The translations under genes and the position numbers were made by a program. The notes under the pieces are model-generated. The model searched no databases, was not told where the DNA came from, and was given only the letters and a program-made list of their open reading frames with translations. From Patiria pectinifera (taxonomy: Eukaryota; Echinodermata; Asteroidea; Valvatida; Asterinidae), in NCBI GenBank assembly GCA_029964075.1, contig CM057135.1, forward strand, positions 1,845,001-1,909,000: a DNA stretch of 64,000 nt. The letters are read 5' to 3'. Below, piece after piece: positions 33,655-47,143 of this stretch (position 1 is the first letter of the stretch; each line of letters begins with the position of its first letter).

Positions 33655-35844
33655 CAGTGAAAGAAAAGACAGTGGATGTTGTTAAATTGAGTATACACAT
33701 TTCTGAAGGAGATTTGGTATCTAACCATGTCATCGTCGTATTGTGGCTGAACACGATGAAAGCTCCACTCGCAAAGGTTTCTCTCGCAGTAAACAGTCAA
33801 GGTGACCAAAAATACTCTCTGCAAATGTGTCAGGTTCGGCATAACGATGGTTTTCTTTCTGGTTTCAGGGGTGACCTCATACCACTGACCTCCCTCTTAA
33901 GTGGTCACTCAATATTCGTTGGAGCAGTCTCGCCATTGCTGGCAGCATGCTGTAAAGAATAACTGCCACTTGCCCATTATGTATGGAAGGCTTGATGAGC
34001 ATCTTGTAAACTGTATCCTTTTCCAGTTGTTGAATACTGGAAAACAAAAGTTGAAGGTCACCTTGTAGGAAATCATCCAGACGATTGCTTGCCATTAATA
34101 GAATGTTGATGACCTCTTGATATCTGCTGCAGATGTCAAAAAGGTTCATGCTACTGTCTTCGATAGAAGCCCAGAGTGGTACTGTCACAAGATATGAAAC
34201 CAATCCAAGGGTTACACCTCTTTGTTCTGACACCCCTATGTTCCGACTGCACATATTCCTATTCCTAACCCTAACACAATCTAGGTTGTCGGAACACAGG
34301 GGTGTCGGAATATAGGGCAGTCACCAATCCAAGTGCCTTGCATCCCGCAAGGTATTCTAATCAAACTGCACTGATTTAGTGGCGCTGGTTTCCAGAAATG
34401 TTGTCAAGTGGTCATGCAAGTAGAAAGTACTTGCAGCATTCTGAAACAGAATATTAGAGCGGTTTCCTCTGAAAGGCTCGATGAGAAGCCGGGAGAAACC
34501 TTCAACTTTTAAAACTGGCCTCAAATATTCCAGGTAAATACAATTGCACCCAGGTTTTACACACAGTTCTAATAAGTCTGGTCGCTCCAGCCTCTGACTT
34601 CCGGAAAGACTTGTCAAACACAGGTGCTTCCTGCTTAAAGAATCCACCTTCTCTTTGAAGCACTGATGCAGAAGCGACTTTGGCCAAATGGACAAGCGAA
34701 TGTAGACCACAGACAAAAAAAATTGCAGAGTTTACAAACCGATAACATCTGTGCGTCCGTCAGTGTTTCATAACTCTCGGCAGTCTGAAAGAAGTTTAAA
34801 TCTCGCCGATAATCCTCCCACAGTTCGTTGAATTTTATCTTCGCGCTTGCCCTGACTGACATTGTACTGGAAATATTCAGCAATTTTTTTTTTTTATGTG
34901 TCAGATGTTGAAGCCTTTGACATGTCATCAATGTCACCAAGAATCTGCTGAAATGTGTTCAGAACATCTTGTCCCGAAGTTATGTCCCTTAATCCTAGTA
35001 CATACAATCTTCCTTCAGCATCACTCAGGTGGAATCTTTTAAACCTTCGCCAAAATCTTTATGTTTCATCGCTTAGTAGTTCCAAGTTTGATTTTCTGGA
35101 TACCTCTTCAGCAAGCTGCCTCTGAGCCAAGATAAGTCTCACAATGTTCCATTCATTAATAATTGATGTGCTAGGTATTGCGACTGTCTTTCCTGCCAAC
35201 TTCGAAACACTTTCAATCACAGCAGGAATTTGACCTGTTGGCACATTGTGATTTAGCAGGGGGAAAATATATTCTTTTCTCTCCTGTGTGTATACCCCAG
35301 CATCATATTCGATTTCACCTTATCTTGAATCATTTCCCCCAGCCAGTCATGTTCAGCTATTATATCATTAATAGAATTCTGATTGGTTTGCAGTTCTTCA
35401 TTAAGATTTGTCTCATCTTCTGTCTTTTTCTGAACCATCTGTTTTGCTGGTTTTTCTTTTTCTTTCAAGCTTGATGATTTTGGATTCGAGGTGCTTGATT
35501 TTTGAGGCTCTCCTTTTCAGCTCACCGTTTTTTGGGTCGAGCCCTACATTAAGTGCTTCCATTAATTTCTGTGGGTCAGCTTTTGGGGACTTTACTTTTA
35601 ATTATACGTAGTTTCAATCGGTGACCTACAGCACGTCAGTTGGCTCTTGAACAGTGCTTGATGTACCAGCTGTAGGCATTGATGGTTATGTCTCGCTAAA
35701 GGGAATACAAAATCTAGTGCCAAAAATTCTTCAGTGTTCGTCTTACTGGATGCTCGGTGTTTACTTTTGATGAGTTTGTTATACTGATTGACTACTGTCT
35801 TTAACTTCCAGAGATAAGCCTGTTTTGTCGGGACATATGAGGGG
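33655..35844 (-). pseudogene. Unnamed metazoan family, middle segment (part 2 of 3)
   Basis: Minus-strand frames continue from the Polinton junction (YVPTKQAYLWKLKTVVNQYN). They run through a charged coiled coil (KRRASKIKHLESKIIKLE), VPTGQIPAVIESVSKLAGK, FNELWEDYRRDLNFF, LCNFFCLWS, FRGNRSNILFQNAA, and LREKPFASGAFIVFSH near 33740. The motif order matches a multi-copy family of unknown function. Several frame changes and stops are present, so this copy is dead. A MITE sits at 34210-34325. The function is not known; distribution and copy number suggest it travels with a mobile element. Confidence 0.6.
34210..34325. mobile_element. MITE with 8-bp TSD and telomere-like core, copy 2
   Basis: The same ends as the copy at 11403, here 116 bp, with target duplication aatccaag at 34202-34209 and 34326-34333. 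The core has cctaaccctaac, fewer CCCTAA units than copy 1. It lies inside the unnamed-family gene. Confidence 0.85.
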
Positions 35845-35849
35845 TCTGC

Positions 35850-36045
35850 AGTAGGGGGGAAGGGGGGGGGGGGTACGGCGACAAACCAATTGATATCTGC
35901 CCCCTTCTCCAATGATCTCTGCCCCCGCCCATCCCCCTCTCCAATGATCTCTGCCCTCCCCGTCTCTGCCCCCACCCCTTTCCCACCCCCTCCCCCTGCC
36001 CCTCCCCTCTCCAATATCTCAGTCTCGGAATCGGCCCAAAACGGG
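35850..36045. repeat. Left terminal inverted repeat of Polinton 2
   Basis: agtaggggggaagggg... through ggtacggcgacaaaccaatt and ctctccaatgatctctgccc to tcagtctcggaatcggccca. The reverse complement of 55350-55552 gives the same series. The two arms differ mostly in homopolymer lengths and small indels, indicating moderate rather than very recent age. Confidence 0.9.
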
Positions 36046-36169
36046 GGCTCAATATCTCTCGTCTTGAAGATCTCTCTCCAGCCGGTGAGTCTGATTGCTT
36101 ATAAATCCAAAATAATGACCTCATCTACTAAAAAAAATTAAAAATAAATATTATATTGCTATATAATAA

Positions 36170-39100
36170 ATGGTGACTTATACGATCAAGCCAATCGTTA
36201 AGGGATTTTTTAGATGGAATAAAGCGACGCTGCGCGATTACGTCCAGCGATATAATATACCGTACAATCAAAATGTTGCTCTTAGCGTAAAGTCTACATC
36301 AACGGGATAAAAAACCACGAAGCTCAATTTCAAAACTTGAGGAAAAAAACGCTACATGAGCTCAAACAGATTGAAGACGATTATGATCTAGAATATAACC
36401 CGTCGGGCTATAAAGGTCGATTTTTGAAAAAAGATTTACTCTCGGCGATTCAAAACTCTAGGCAACCCGAGGATTTTCAAGAGGCTGAGTTCAGAGCGAC
36501 GAGGAGATTTAGAAACAACTTTAGAAACTGGGAACTGATTCCTAGACATTTTAACGACGATTTAGTCAAGTTTTTTGATACGCATAAAGATCAAATTGTA
36601 AATAAAATCAAGTCAGAATTTAGAGAGCTAAGAGGTTTAAAAATGGAGCTCACAATCAAAATAAAATACGAAAAAACCAAACCAGATGGTACGATCGAAG
36701 CTACACATTATACCGATCAGAGAGTCGTTTTAAATCGAAGTCAAATAAAACAGGTTTTAAAAGAAGACATCGACCAGCTATTTAAAAAGAATGAAAAGTA
36801 TACGAATCAAGGATCGGGTTGGGTTTTAAAAAAGATAATGGCGTTGTATATCAACATCAACAGGTTTAACCCCGTGAGGGGCAGTTCTTACATAGACCTA
36901 CCCCCACATATCAAAAGAAAACAGGCGATGATAAACATCAAAAACAAAGACGACGAGTGTTTGAGATGGTGTTTGAGAGCTGTTCTTGGGTTGTATACGG
37001 ATAAAGTAAAAAAAACATAAAAAACGATCCCAAATATAGGCCTCGCGAAGACAGACCTAGTATTTATACCAAAGATGATGGACTCAAATTTAAAGGCGTA
37101 CCGACCGATCGACCAGATACCAAAGATAGAAAGACAAAATAATTTAACGATAAACGTATACGGTTATGAGGGGGAAATATATACGTTATACGTGTCTAAA
37201 AATTACAAAGCAGAGTCACGACCTATCGATCTGTTTTTGTTTTCTGAGGGCGACAAGCATCATTACTACGGGATAAATAATTTTTCGAGATTGATTTACA
37301 ACGTTACAAAACATAAAAGTAAGAAATATTTTTGTCGAAGGTGTCTGTGTCATTATAGAACGCAAGTAAAATTAGATAAACCCATGACCGATCGTAAACG
37401 GTATAGATACACATCCGTCAAAGATTGTATTTCCTACCGCTAAGCGAAAATATGTAAATAACGAGTGGATAGTCGACGAAAATGATGTGCCAATATTAGA
37501 ATTTAAAAACTACAGGTTTAAACAAAAAGCACCGTTTGTAGTTTACGCCGACTTTGAATCGATATTAGAAAAAAACTGGGACGATAAAGAGGACAACACG
37601 CAAAAGACAAACATTCACAAAGCAAGCGGTTATTCGCTAGTTGTCGTCCGATGCGACGGCACCAATGCGTATCAAGAGACTTATAGAGGTAAAGATGCCG
37701 CATCAAAGTTTGTAAATAAAATGTTAAAATACAAAGCGACATAAATTGCATATTTAAAAAAACCCAACCCATGAAATTTAACGAGCGAGTTAAAGAACAT
37801 CATGATAACAAACACGTGTTGGATTTGCGAGAAACCAATTTATCCCAATTACTCGAGCAACTGTCAGTGCCAGAAACCCAAAAAACCAAAAACAGAAAAA
37901 CAAATAAAAGAACATCAGTACGAAAACAAAAATGGATTTATCGAGTCTAAATGCCTCGAATGCAAAAATAAATTCAACAAATTTAGAAAGGTGAGAGATC
38001 ACTGCCACGTCACGGGTAGATATAGAGGTGCCGCGCACGCCTACTGCAATCTAAAATTACAAGTTAAACCAGGTTTTACCCCCATACCGGTCGTCTTTCA
38101 CAATCTGCAAAATTACGACGCTCACTTGATCATGCAGAGTATTTCAGAGTACGATGACGAGAAGGAAATACAAGTTATCGCTAGAAATTCGGAAAAGTAT
38201 ATTTCGTTTTCGATCGGAAATATGCGATTTATAGACTCGTTTAATTTTATGGCGTCTTCGTTGGATAGATTATCTACAGCTTGTCCGAGAGAGTCGTCTA
38301 AACTACTCAGAGAACATTTTAATCGTCAAAACATCGACTCGTTGTTACAAAAAGGGGTTTATCCGTATGAATACATGGACTCGTTTGACAGATTTAAAGA
38401 GACCAGCCTACCCCCCCCCCCATCGAACAATTAAACAGCAGCCTAAAAGACGAAAATATATCGCGAGAGGACTACGACAGAGCTTAACTGACGTGGAACG
38501 AGTTTAAAGTTAAAAACATGGGGGAATATCACGATTTGTACGTCACTACCGATACGTTATTACTGGCTTGCGTATTTGAAAACTTTAGGCAAACGTGTAC
38601 TACAAACTACGCGTTAGATCCGGCTTATTACTACACAGCACCAGGATTGTCGTGGGATGCCTTGTAAAAACACTTTGAAGTTAAACTCGAACTATTGCAA
38701 GACGTAGACAAACAATTACTTTTTTGAAAAGGCAAAAAGAGGTGGTATCTCGAGCGTGGGTGGTATGAGATACCACAAAGCCAACAACAAATACCTACAC
38801 GATCATAAGCCAAACGAGCCGTCGAGTTACATCACCTACCTCGATGCAAACAATCTGTACGGCTGGGCCATGAGTCAATACCTACCGTACAAAGACTTTA
38901 AATGGGCGTCTACAAAAACGTTTACCGAGTCCAAGATATTAACTCTCATGAAAACGTCAAACACCGGTTACTGCTTTGAAGTAGACCTCGATTACCTGGA
39001 CAATCTCCACGACCTGCACAACGATTACCCTCTAGCGCCAGAAAATATCGTCATACCAAAAGAATGGATGTCTGATTATCAAAACGAGTTATTGGATACC

Positions 39101-39960
39101 GAACCTAGTAGCAACGTGCAAAAATTAACGTGTACCCTTAATCCTAAACAAAAATATGTTTTGCACTACGTCACGTTACAGTTGTATCTCAAACTCGGCT
39201 TGAAACTTAAAAAAGTGCATCGAGTGCTGCAATTTAAACAAGCGCCTTGGATGGCATCTTACATAGCCAAAAACACGCAACTCCGAACAAAGGCGACCTC
39301 TGATTTTGAGAAAGACTTTTTTGAACTGATGAACAACAGCGTGTTTGGTAAGACGATGGAAAACGTCAGAAACCGAATTGACGGTTACCTACTCAGAGAC
39401 AGTAACGATGACGATCGAGATAAATACCAAAAAATATACAGAAACCGAGCTACAAAACGACGACGTCATTTTCAGAATGCAAATTGTCATTTGCCGAAAA
39501 GTACAAGACTAAAACCGTGTTAAACAAACCGATCTATTGCGGAGTGAGTATCTTGAATCTATCTAAGACGCTGATGTACGATTTTTATTACAACCATTTG
39601 AAAGACAAGTACAAAGAGAAAATCAGGTTGATGTACACAGATACAGACAATTTGGTACTCGTAGTGTACACGGACGACATATACAAAGATATGCAGCAAA
39701 GCGGACAACAATACGACCTTTCGAATTATCCGACGGATCATCCTTTGTACGATCCAACCAATAAGAAAGTGATCGGTAAATTTAAAGACGAGTTTGGAGG
39801 TAAAATAATCAAAGAAGTCGTTTGTATTAGACCTAAAATGTGCTCAATTTTAACCGCTGACATCAACTTGAAAAAAGCCAAGGGTGTCACATAATCGGTC
39901 ACCTCTAAGAAATTAAAACACCGACACTACTACGTTGGATACTAAGAGGTACATTTTACC
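36170..39960 (+). pseudogene. Polinton DNA polymerase B, broken (element 2)
   Basis: The same gene as at 1117-4862, in the opposite orientation, from ATG 36170. It has the SAP/HeH-like segment (around 36360), a Cys-rich region (around 37330-38060), exonuclease text (VVYADFESILE), motif A (YLDANNLYGWAMSQY, around 38840), motif B (NSVFGKTMEN, around 39330) and motif C around 39630. Closely similar to element 1. It has several breaks (about five or more). The role in life would be protein-primed replication of the element. Confidence 0.9.
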
Positions 39961-39999
39961 GGACGGTATAAACACGCTGGCTTTTGGTCACTACGGATG

Positions 40000-40270
40000 T
40001 AATTGCGTGTCCTCGGGTACGACTTGAAGCTCTTGTCTCACAAAACTCCTTTTTGGGCCGTTTTGAAGGTAATAAAGAGAAGGACCCGTCCTGACGTTTC
40101 TACCTTCAATCATTTTAAATTGACTCTTTCTTTTTTTTTACGTTGAAGATGTCTACGCTCCAAATGGGATCCGTGGCTCTTCTCGAAGTTCCACCCTCTT
40201 GCTCGCCCGGGTAAAATAAATATCAAACCATGGCGTCTTGCGGTAAATTCTGCTCTTTTGTTTTAACGGG
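40000..40270 (-). pseudogene. Polinton integrase, C-terminal remnant
   Basis: Reverse complement of the 3' part of the integrase seen at 159-1124 (for example cgtacccgaggacacgcaat). It is convergent to polymerase B as in element 1. It ends abruptly near 40270, where candidate capsid sequence begins, so the rest of the gene is absent. Confidence 0.85.
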
Positions 40271-40274
40271 GTTA

Positions 40275-43200
40275 GCCGGCTGAGGGTCAAGTTTCCTCAA
40301 TTGGGTGTGGACGACGTGATCGTACCCGGCACTTGTAAACTAGCTTTCCATTTAGAACTCGAAGGTGGAAGCGACAACAATAGAACCATTGTTAGCAATT
40401 TGGCCGAAAATTTAGTCAGCGAAATCAGCGTCAGGCTTCAAGGTCACGAAATTATAAGTTATCGTCACGCCGACGTGTATCACAATTTTAAAGACAAGAT
40501 ATTGCATTCCCCTAGACATTGACATACTGACTTTGCATCACCCTTTTTACCCCAGCGGTTTAAACCAACCTCTGACGTACGAGATAAAGTTTAACGATCA
40601 CGATAAAGTAGTCAACAGTTCAGATACGGCGGCGATGTATTCTATCTAAGACTTGTCTCTAGAATACGAAGTGGTGACCAACAGAGACCTAGCTAACACC
40701 ATCAGAAATAAACACAATGTCGGGTTAATGCAATATCTGTTTGATAAAATCCACTCGCTAGAAGTTAGATCCGTCAACAAATCGGACACGCTTTGGAACG
40801 TCAGCGTCAATCAACCCATCAGGAGTCTCGAGGGTATTTTGTTTTTGTTTAAAGATAAGATCCCACTGAGAAAAATCCGCAGCGATTTTATTATCCAAAA
40901 CTAACCAAAACATCGGTGACTGTAGAAGGTAAACCCAATCAACTCTACAGTCAAGGCATGTTATAGTATCAACACTGGAACGAAATTATCAAGTTCTTTG
41001 GAGACAGCGATACCGAAAGCGGGCGCGGAGTAGCTAAAGACTTGAATATGACGGGTTGTGACCTCGGAGACTATCTAAAACAACAAGTACGGTCTGTGGC
41101 TCGATTTTAGAAGTAACGACGACAATTCCGCTCACGGATCTGGTGCACGGCTGTTCCAGCGCAAAATAAAGGCGCCCTCTGTCGTTCTAATCGCGCCAGT
41201 CGAAAATCTCCGTATAATGACGTCATCAACACTCTCTGTGGGTCGGGCCAAGCGAGTTTTATTTCATGAATATTTATATCTTAGAATCTTTGGTTGTGTG
41301 ATTGGTAGATGAATCGGTCAAAGTTCAAAATGTTTCTTATTTAAAAGTTTGTTATTTTCCCCTCATTTCCATATATAAATATCAGCTCATGAATATTAAA
41401 TTACTAAAACCGGCTCAGGGCAAAACTGGTGTTCGGCCGAGCTGATTTCCGCGGTGTGCGGGTATGTGACAAATTTGTCACATTAAAGGGTGTTTTTCTC
41501 CAAACAAGAGGTTTTCTGCGATGTAAGGCCCACATCAACTTTGTTTTGGAGATACGTGCTGCATATGTGTTCGGTTTGAAGGTAAGGACAGCGGTAGATT
41601 TGTTGATATTTAGATGCACGGGCACGCGTGCGGACCTCACCCGTGGTTCGTCCATGGACGAAGATCCTGCGTACGGGCCCGGTGGGCGTGATATACATGT
41701 ACACAACATGACGTGTGTTGTGCTACAACTCAATCATACATGGGGCAGATTTTCATTACATCAAAAAGGCCTAAATTGGATGGTAAAACAATGTAAAATT
41801 AAAAAAACAGTAGGCTATGAATTATCATATGAGTATGACACTCACAGAAAAAGAGAGGAAAAACATTTCAGTACAATTTGATTCTGACAGTCATGAACAT
41901 GATGAAACTGAAAGTAGGTAGGCCTTACATGTCTGACTACTCTTCTTTTTTTTATTGTTCATGCCACCTTTCGTGTTCGCAGATCTTATTTTGGAATGTT
42001 TGACGTTAAATTAATTTCAGGTTTTGCATGTTTATTCGATCATGCTTAGCCAAATTTATTTCATTTTTATTTACATGTAAACACATTACCTCAGCTTTAG
42101 GAGGGACAGGTAAATGGGCAATTTTTAAATGAGGGTGTTTTGTTTTTGTGTGTTCCTGTTCCATACAAGTGGATCTTTTCTTTGGATCACAAAGCTTCCA
42201 AAAATGTTCAGCCAAGACTTTGCAAAGGCCTACCTGTGCACCCCCCCCCCTCATAAATAAATAATATACATACAATAATATGAATAAATTGAATATTGTT
42301 AATTGTTGTCATGACAAGCATGATACATCATGTTCATGCACCACTGCTTTAGTATAACATTAGTAGAGCTTGGAATGTATGGCTACATTTCTCCCATGCG
42401 ATATGGCCCACCGGCCCACCCCCACCCCGTAATAACAAAATTGTACATGTGATCCTGTTTTCTGAAGAAAAAAAAAATTTGTTATGATTTTCCAGGAAGT
42501 TTGCAGTATCATTCTCCTGAGAAGAGGGTTCTTGTATCTTCTGGAGCTCTGGTGAGATGGTGGCGTGATGAGCCGTTGACTAGTCGTGATGAGCCGTACA
42601 GTGGAAGTGAACCTTTCATGCAACATTTGTGCATGGAGGATCAGGATTACACAGACATGAGCATGTGTTGGGTGTATTTTTCGTAACTGAATGTGTGCAA
42701 AACTGTGTGATGGCATGTGCACTGCTAGATTTGAACAAAAACATGCACTCTCCTGCACCGCCTTGATCTGACTCTGTGCATACATGATACATTCGGAACT
42801 TCCGAGTATTGTCTGCTTGCCAAGGAATCACTCTGGAATTGAGGCTTGGGATTCACACGTCACACATGATCACATGTGATGGACTGGTTCTCGCTCCCAT
42901 AATATCGGACAGGTTTACATGTTAATGCACATTTATGGCCATTGATTGAATCACCTCTCTGCAAATGTGCGGTGTCATTTTGTTATTTTTGAAAATGATA
43001 TTTACATTCTTGTGCATGGATGGCAGTTGAATACATGGCAAAACTGACTCAATACATGAACCATAACCAGTATGCAAAATGGCCGTGTCTCTACTGAAAC
43101 TGCATTAGGGACAACCTTGTTGCCATTTGCCATGGGCTGGATCCGTGCTTACATTATCATTGTGATTTTGTACCTAGGGGCAGAATTGTGACCTAGGCTA

Positions 43201-45168
43201 GTTTACACTCCTAAGTGCCAAAATTATGGATTGAAATACAACTGCATATTAATTTTACTGAAAATCAACTAATTGTTGACACTACTAAAATTCTCTTCAA
43301 TTAAATAGTTTTATCAGTGTTTTTTTTTAAAGTGAGTAATTACGCTTCTAATAAAAAGTAAGTAGGCCTACTTTTCCATACTTTAAAACGATGAGACTCT
43401 TACGTGTATGTGAATGTTGATTGTCTTTTTCAGGTATACTGGGACAAATGGGAGACAGTGGATTTCACGAAATGGGCAGCCAACATAAATAATGAAATAA
43501 AGTAAAACAGGAATATTACCCTGCCAGTTGTTTAATCTAATATTGGAGTCTGCCTCTGCTTCTGCCACTTTCAGTGACTGGCAGCAGCCTCTACTATCTC
43601 TGGGGGAATGCAGCAACCTCTATGTGCTGTGTGATGGCCATAGATTTCAGCAACCTTGCTGGTTACTTTTGCTTCTTGGAAGGGTTCTGGACAGAAGTAT
43701 TGTGCAGACCGACTCGAAACCGTAACCAACCCGACCAAAAATTGACTTCGGGTCTGGCCGGCTCGGTTTGTCCATCATTTCAGTCGGGTTGGTCAGTTTT
43801 ATGTTTGCAATTTTCAGATTGGGTCGCGATGGGTCGGGTCGGGTCAGATAAATTAAAAATCTGAAATAAACCGAAAAAAGACGGATACAGTTTGAAAATT
43901 CACACAATGCAGGATTCGGATTATATCTATAATGTTTCCGTCGGTTTGGCCTGGTTAACCCGACCCAAAGCACAAGCCTACTGGAAGGGAGGTTTCGGTG
44001 ATTGGATAAGTTGGTTTGGGATGTACGCTTGTGGACATGCAGGACTGCATTTGCTCGAGTTTTTCAATTAATGAGAAATGTTTGAAGTGTTAAGTGTTGC
44101 ACCAGTATTGGTTTTAGTTCATAGATATAGACTGACGCTGTGCAAATAGGGGAAAGATATTGTTTCTTTCATGCAATGTTAAAACCATTCCAAGCAAACG
44201 TGGAACACTAATTAACTTCAGAAGGTCTGACCAACAGGAGTCTGATGTACAAAGCTCATGCTTAATAATATTGGTGTCCATACAAAACTATTTTTATTTT
44301 TAACATGCTTGATCTGGCCAGAGTTCTGCTGAATTTCCCCAACAAACAGCCGGCCTGTGAGCTTCAGCGCACGGCTTCGCTGCGCTGAAGCTCAGCGGGT
44401 AGGGCGACAACGCCGCGCGTGCCCCGGCGGTGTGTGCATGCGTTCACGTTCTACAGCTATTGCGCCGTGTGATATGTGCGTGTACCGTGCGGTGGTCTGT
44501 GAAAAGTGGCAGTACATGTGTATTTTATCGGTTCTTAAAAAAAAATCTACCGCTGTCCTGTAGATGAAATTTCATGAGTCGTTTAACTTGGTCATGATTC
44601 ACAAGAAGTGACCAAGGAATACTTGGGAAAAACCTCGTATCAATAATAAAACGGGATTTTCCTCGGGGATTTTTAACAACTTTCTAAACGAACAGCGACA
44701 TTAAACTTGACGCACGAAGCGTAATTAAACCCGATTTTTACAGATATTCTGAAGTTTGTGGGCTCAATCTCCCGAAATGTGTAAACTATAGTTATCTATC
44801 AGAATTACTGTATGGCACCATAATTCATTGTGCAAGTCATGATTTCGAGGCAAATTTGGAGCATGTTTTTCGTGTTTTGATTTCGTGAAATTTTCGGACG
44901 CCATCTTGGATTTCCAAAATTTCATGACGTCATCACTTTGCAGCACTGGAGTTAAGATACGCTCTACGGACAAAATCGCTCAACTTTATTTACGTTATGT
45001 CTATGTGAGTGAAACGGCCGTGGGTGGGAAACTCGGAGACGGAGGAGGCATCAACATTCAATTTACCAGAGAAGCCGAAAGTCAAGGTGACCTCACGATG
45101 TACGTCTTTTTGGTCATGGATGCTCAATTGAACTTGGAACACGGGAATTTTAAATCTCAGTTAAGATA
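40275..45168 (+). pseudogene. Candidate Polinton major capsid protein, interrupted
   Basis: Plus-strand segments 40275-41150 and about 44965-45168 have the length and beta-rich, low-complexity-free character expected of the double-jelly-roll capsid. Landmarks include SEISVRLQGHEII, YGLWLDFRSNDDNSAHGSG, and the C-terminal YVFLVMDAQLNLEHG. The last motif resembles the C-terminus of Polinton capsids as remembered. It directly precedes the packaging ATPase. The 3.8-kb insert (41152-44964) splits it. The assignment rests on pattern and position; a structure-based search would settle it. Confidence 0.55.
41152..44964. other. 3.8-kb insert in the candidate capsid gene, no named element
   Basis: Base composition and content differ from the Polinton. 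It has tgacgtcat near both ends (41219 and 44924), promoter-like words (gattggtag, atatataaat near 41310-41375), a 12-C run at 42240 and a perfect 13-bp-arm hairpin (gagcttcagcgca...) at 44357-44391. A low-confidence spliced frame may be 41829-41917, 42505-42550 and 43434-43506 (tttttcag acceptor, VYWDKWETVDFTKWAANINN). No inverted ends or transposase were found. Confidence 0.45.
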
Positions 45169-45170
45169 AA

Positions 45171-47143
45171 ATGACACAACCCGCATTGCGCTTTAATCGT
45201 CGGCAAAACAAATTCGGGCAAAACCAAATGGATTTTGGATCTGTTAGAGTCAGACTATAAAAATACATTTGAAGCGATAGTCATCATTTGCCCTACCATA
45301 TCTAAAAACAAAACGTACATCGAAAGAAAGAGGATTCAAGCAGATCCCGAGGTATACCTCTGCGATCCGAAATTGTACAAGATGACGCTCAACGAAGCGA
45401 TCGATATTTACAGTAATATATTCGAAGGTGTTGTCACGCTGTTTATCGTGGACGATTGCTCTTCGGATCAAGAGATTAAATATCGTAAAAAGACGTGCGC
45501 TTTAAGCAAGATGGCGTTTAGCGGAAGACACGTAAGGTAGCAGACCAGTAAATAAACTTCCATAGACCCCAATGGTAAATGCTCCCACTTCAAAAATTCG
45601 GGAAAAATACTCATAACTCTCCAAGGTGTTCGAGACACACATCAAATTAAAGCTTATTTCATCATCTTTCAATTTCTGTTCAATTTACAGGGGGTCAACT
45701 GATGACTTTGAGGAGAAATTTCCATCTGAAGGCGATCACCCCTGAAAATAGTCCTGAAGCCCAACGCCATTTTGAAAAACGATGCCTACACTCCATTGCA
45801 AAGTAGAGCGCTTTTAGGGTCCAAATTACATCAAAATTACACAGAACTGCAAGCTCCAAGTCCTGTGCACGGTTTCCATCCATATTTTTGACAAACCCTC
45901 AAGTTCATGGCCCACAGCATGCTCAAATACCGAAGATTTTGAGGGCATGCAAATCGTGATTTGGCCGGCGCAGGCAATTTCGGACCGATTTACTGGTCTG
46001 CACCCTATAGAGAAGCGAGGTTTTGAAAAATTTCTCCAAACCACTTGTACGGCACGAGGAAGGATGGATGACTCATATTTCATCAAAAAATGGCGAGAAA
46101 AAAAATTCTCTGACTGCGATTTCTGGCCTGAAAACAAGCCTCTGTTTGCGGCTACCTTACTGTAGGGCGCCCCCAACGGGCGTGAATTGAGTTTTTGCTC
46201 TTTTCGACCCCAAATTACCCCCCCCCCCCTTGTTCGCTCGAAATTGCTGTGATCGGAGGACGGTCCATCGGCCCTATTCAGATTTTGGGCGCATTTGTTG
46301 CGGAGCCGCCATTGGTGACCCCTTTTTAAACGCTGCCCCCCCCCCCAGGTTCCGCCCCCCCCTGAAAAAAAAAACACTCCGCAAACATTTTGACAACAAC
46401 TGGTGGAAGGCGCCATTTTGAAACTACAGGTAGCAGACCAGTAAATAAACTTCCATAGACCCCAATGGTAAATGCTCCCACTTCAAAAATTCGGGAAAAA
46501 TACTCACAACTCTCCAAGGTGTTCGAGACACACATCAAATTAAAGCTTATTTCATCATCTTTCAATTTCTGTTCAATTTACAGGGGGTCAACTGATGACT
46601 TTTAGGAGAAATTTCCATCTGAAGGCGATCACCCCTGAAAATAGTCCTGAAGCCCAACGCCATTTTGAAAAACGATGCCTACACTCCATTGCAAAGTAGA
46701 GCGCTTTTAGGGTCCAAATTACATCAAAATTACACAGAACTGCAAGCTCCAAGTCCTGTGCACGGTTTCCATCCATATTTTTGACAAACCCTCAAGTTCA
46801 TGGCCCACAGCATGCTCAAATACCGAAGATTTTGAGGGCATGCAAATCGTGATTTGGCCGGCGCAGGCAATTTCGGACCGATTTACTGGTCTGCACCCGT
46901 AAATCACAGCTGTTGGTTATGGACCCAAAAGTACAACAGCGTTTTAAAAGATTAGAGAGAAAACACGGCTTGGTTGGCATTATTTTACTGCAAAGATAAA
47001 ACATCGTTTGATCAAGCGTTAGACGAAAATGACGTCGTACTGATTGAAGAACGAGATTATATAAAACGACGTTTGAGAGATGTGAAATATAGTAAATTGG
47101 TCGTATACACCGAACCTCGAGTTAGTTACAAGCTACTTAAGTA
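45171..47143 (+). pseudogene. Polinton genome-packaging ATPase (FtsK/HerA type), interrupted
   Basis: P-loop ATPase expected to drive DNA into the capsid. Walker A is IVGKTNSGKTKW (around 45200) and Walker B is TLFIVDDCSS (around 45440), with GRHVR near the sensor region. A C-terminal segment (about 46904-47143, YIKRRLRDVKYSKLVVYTEP) follows the 1.37-kb repeat insertion at 45536-46903. The placement directly after the capsid candidate is usual. A few breaks. Confidence 0.8.
45536..46903. mobile_element. Insertion in ATPase: two direct 465-bp inverted-ended units
   Basis: Unit 1 (45536-46005) and unit 2 (46432-46900) are nearly identical. Each begins gtagcagaccagtaaataaa and ends atttactggtctgcaccc, that is, inverted ends. 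A unique roughly 425-bp segment (46006-46431) lies between. The ATPase text on each side shares a short cgtaa, the likely target duplication. Structure suggests a larger element with a terminal block repeated, or tandem insertion. No transposase. Confidence 0.75.

Noticed and set aside
35850-36020. G/C-rich open frames at the Polinton ends as proteins
   Set aside because: They translate the terminal repeat; the same sequence occurs at three places in both orientations.
45695-46907. Open frames of 60-196 residues in the duplicated 465-bp units
   Set aside because: They are shadows of a non-coding repeat, duplicated with it, and show no protein similarity.
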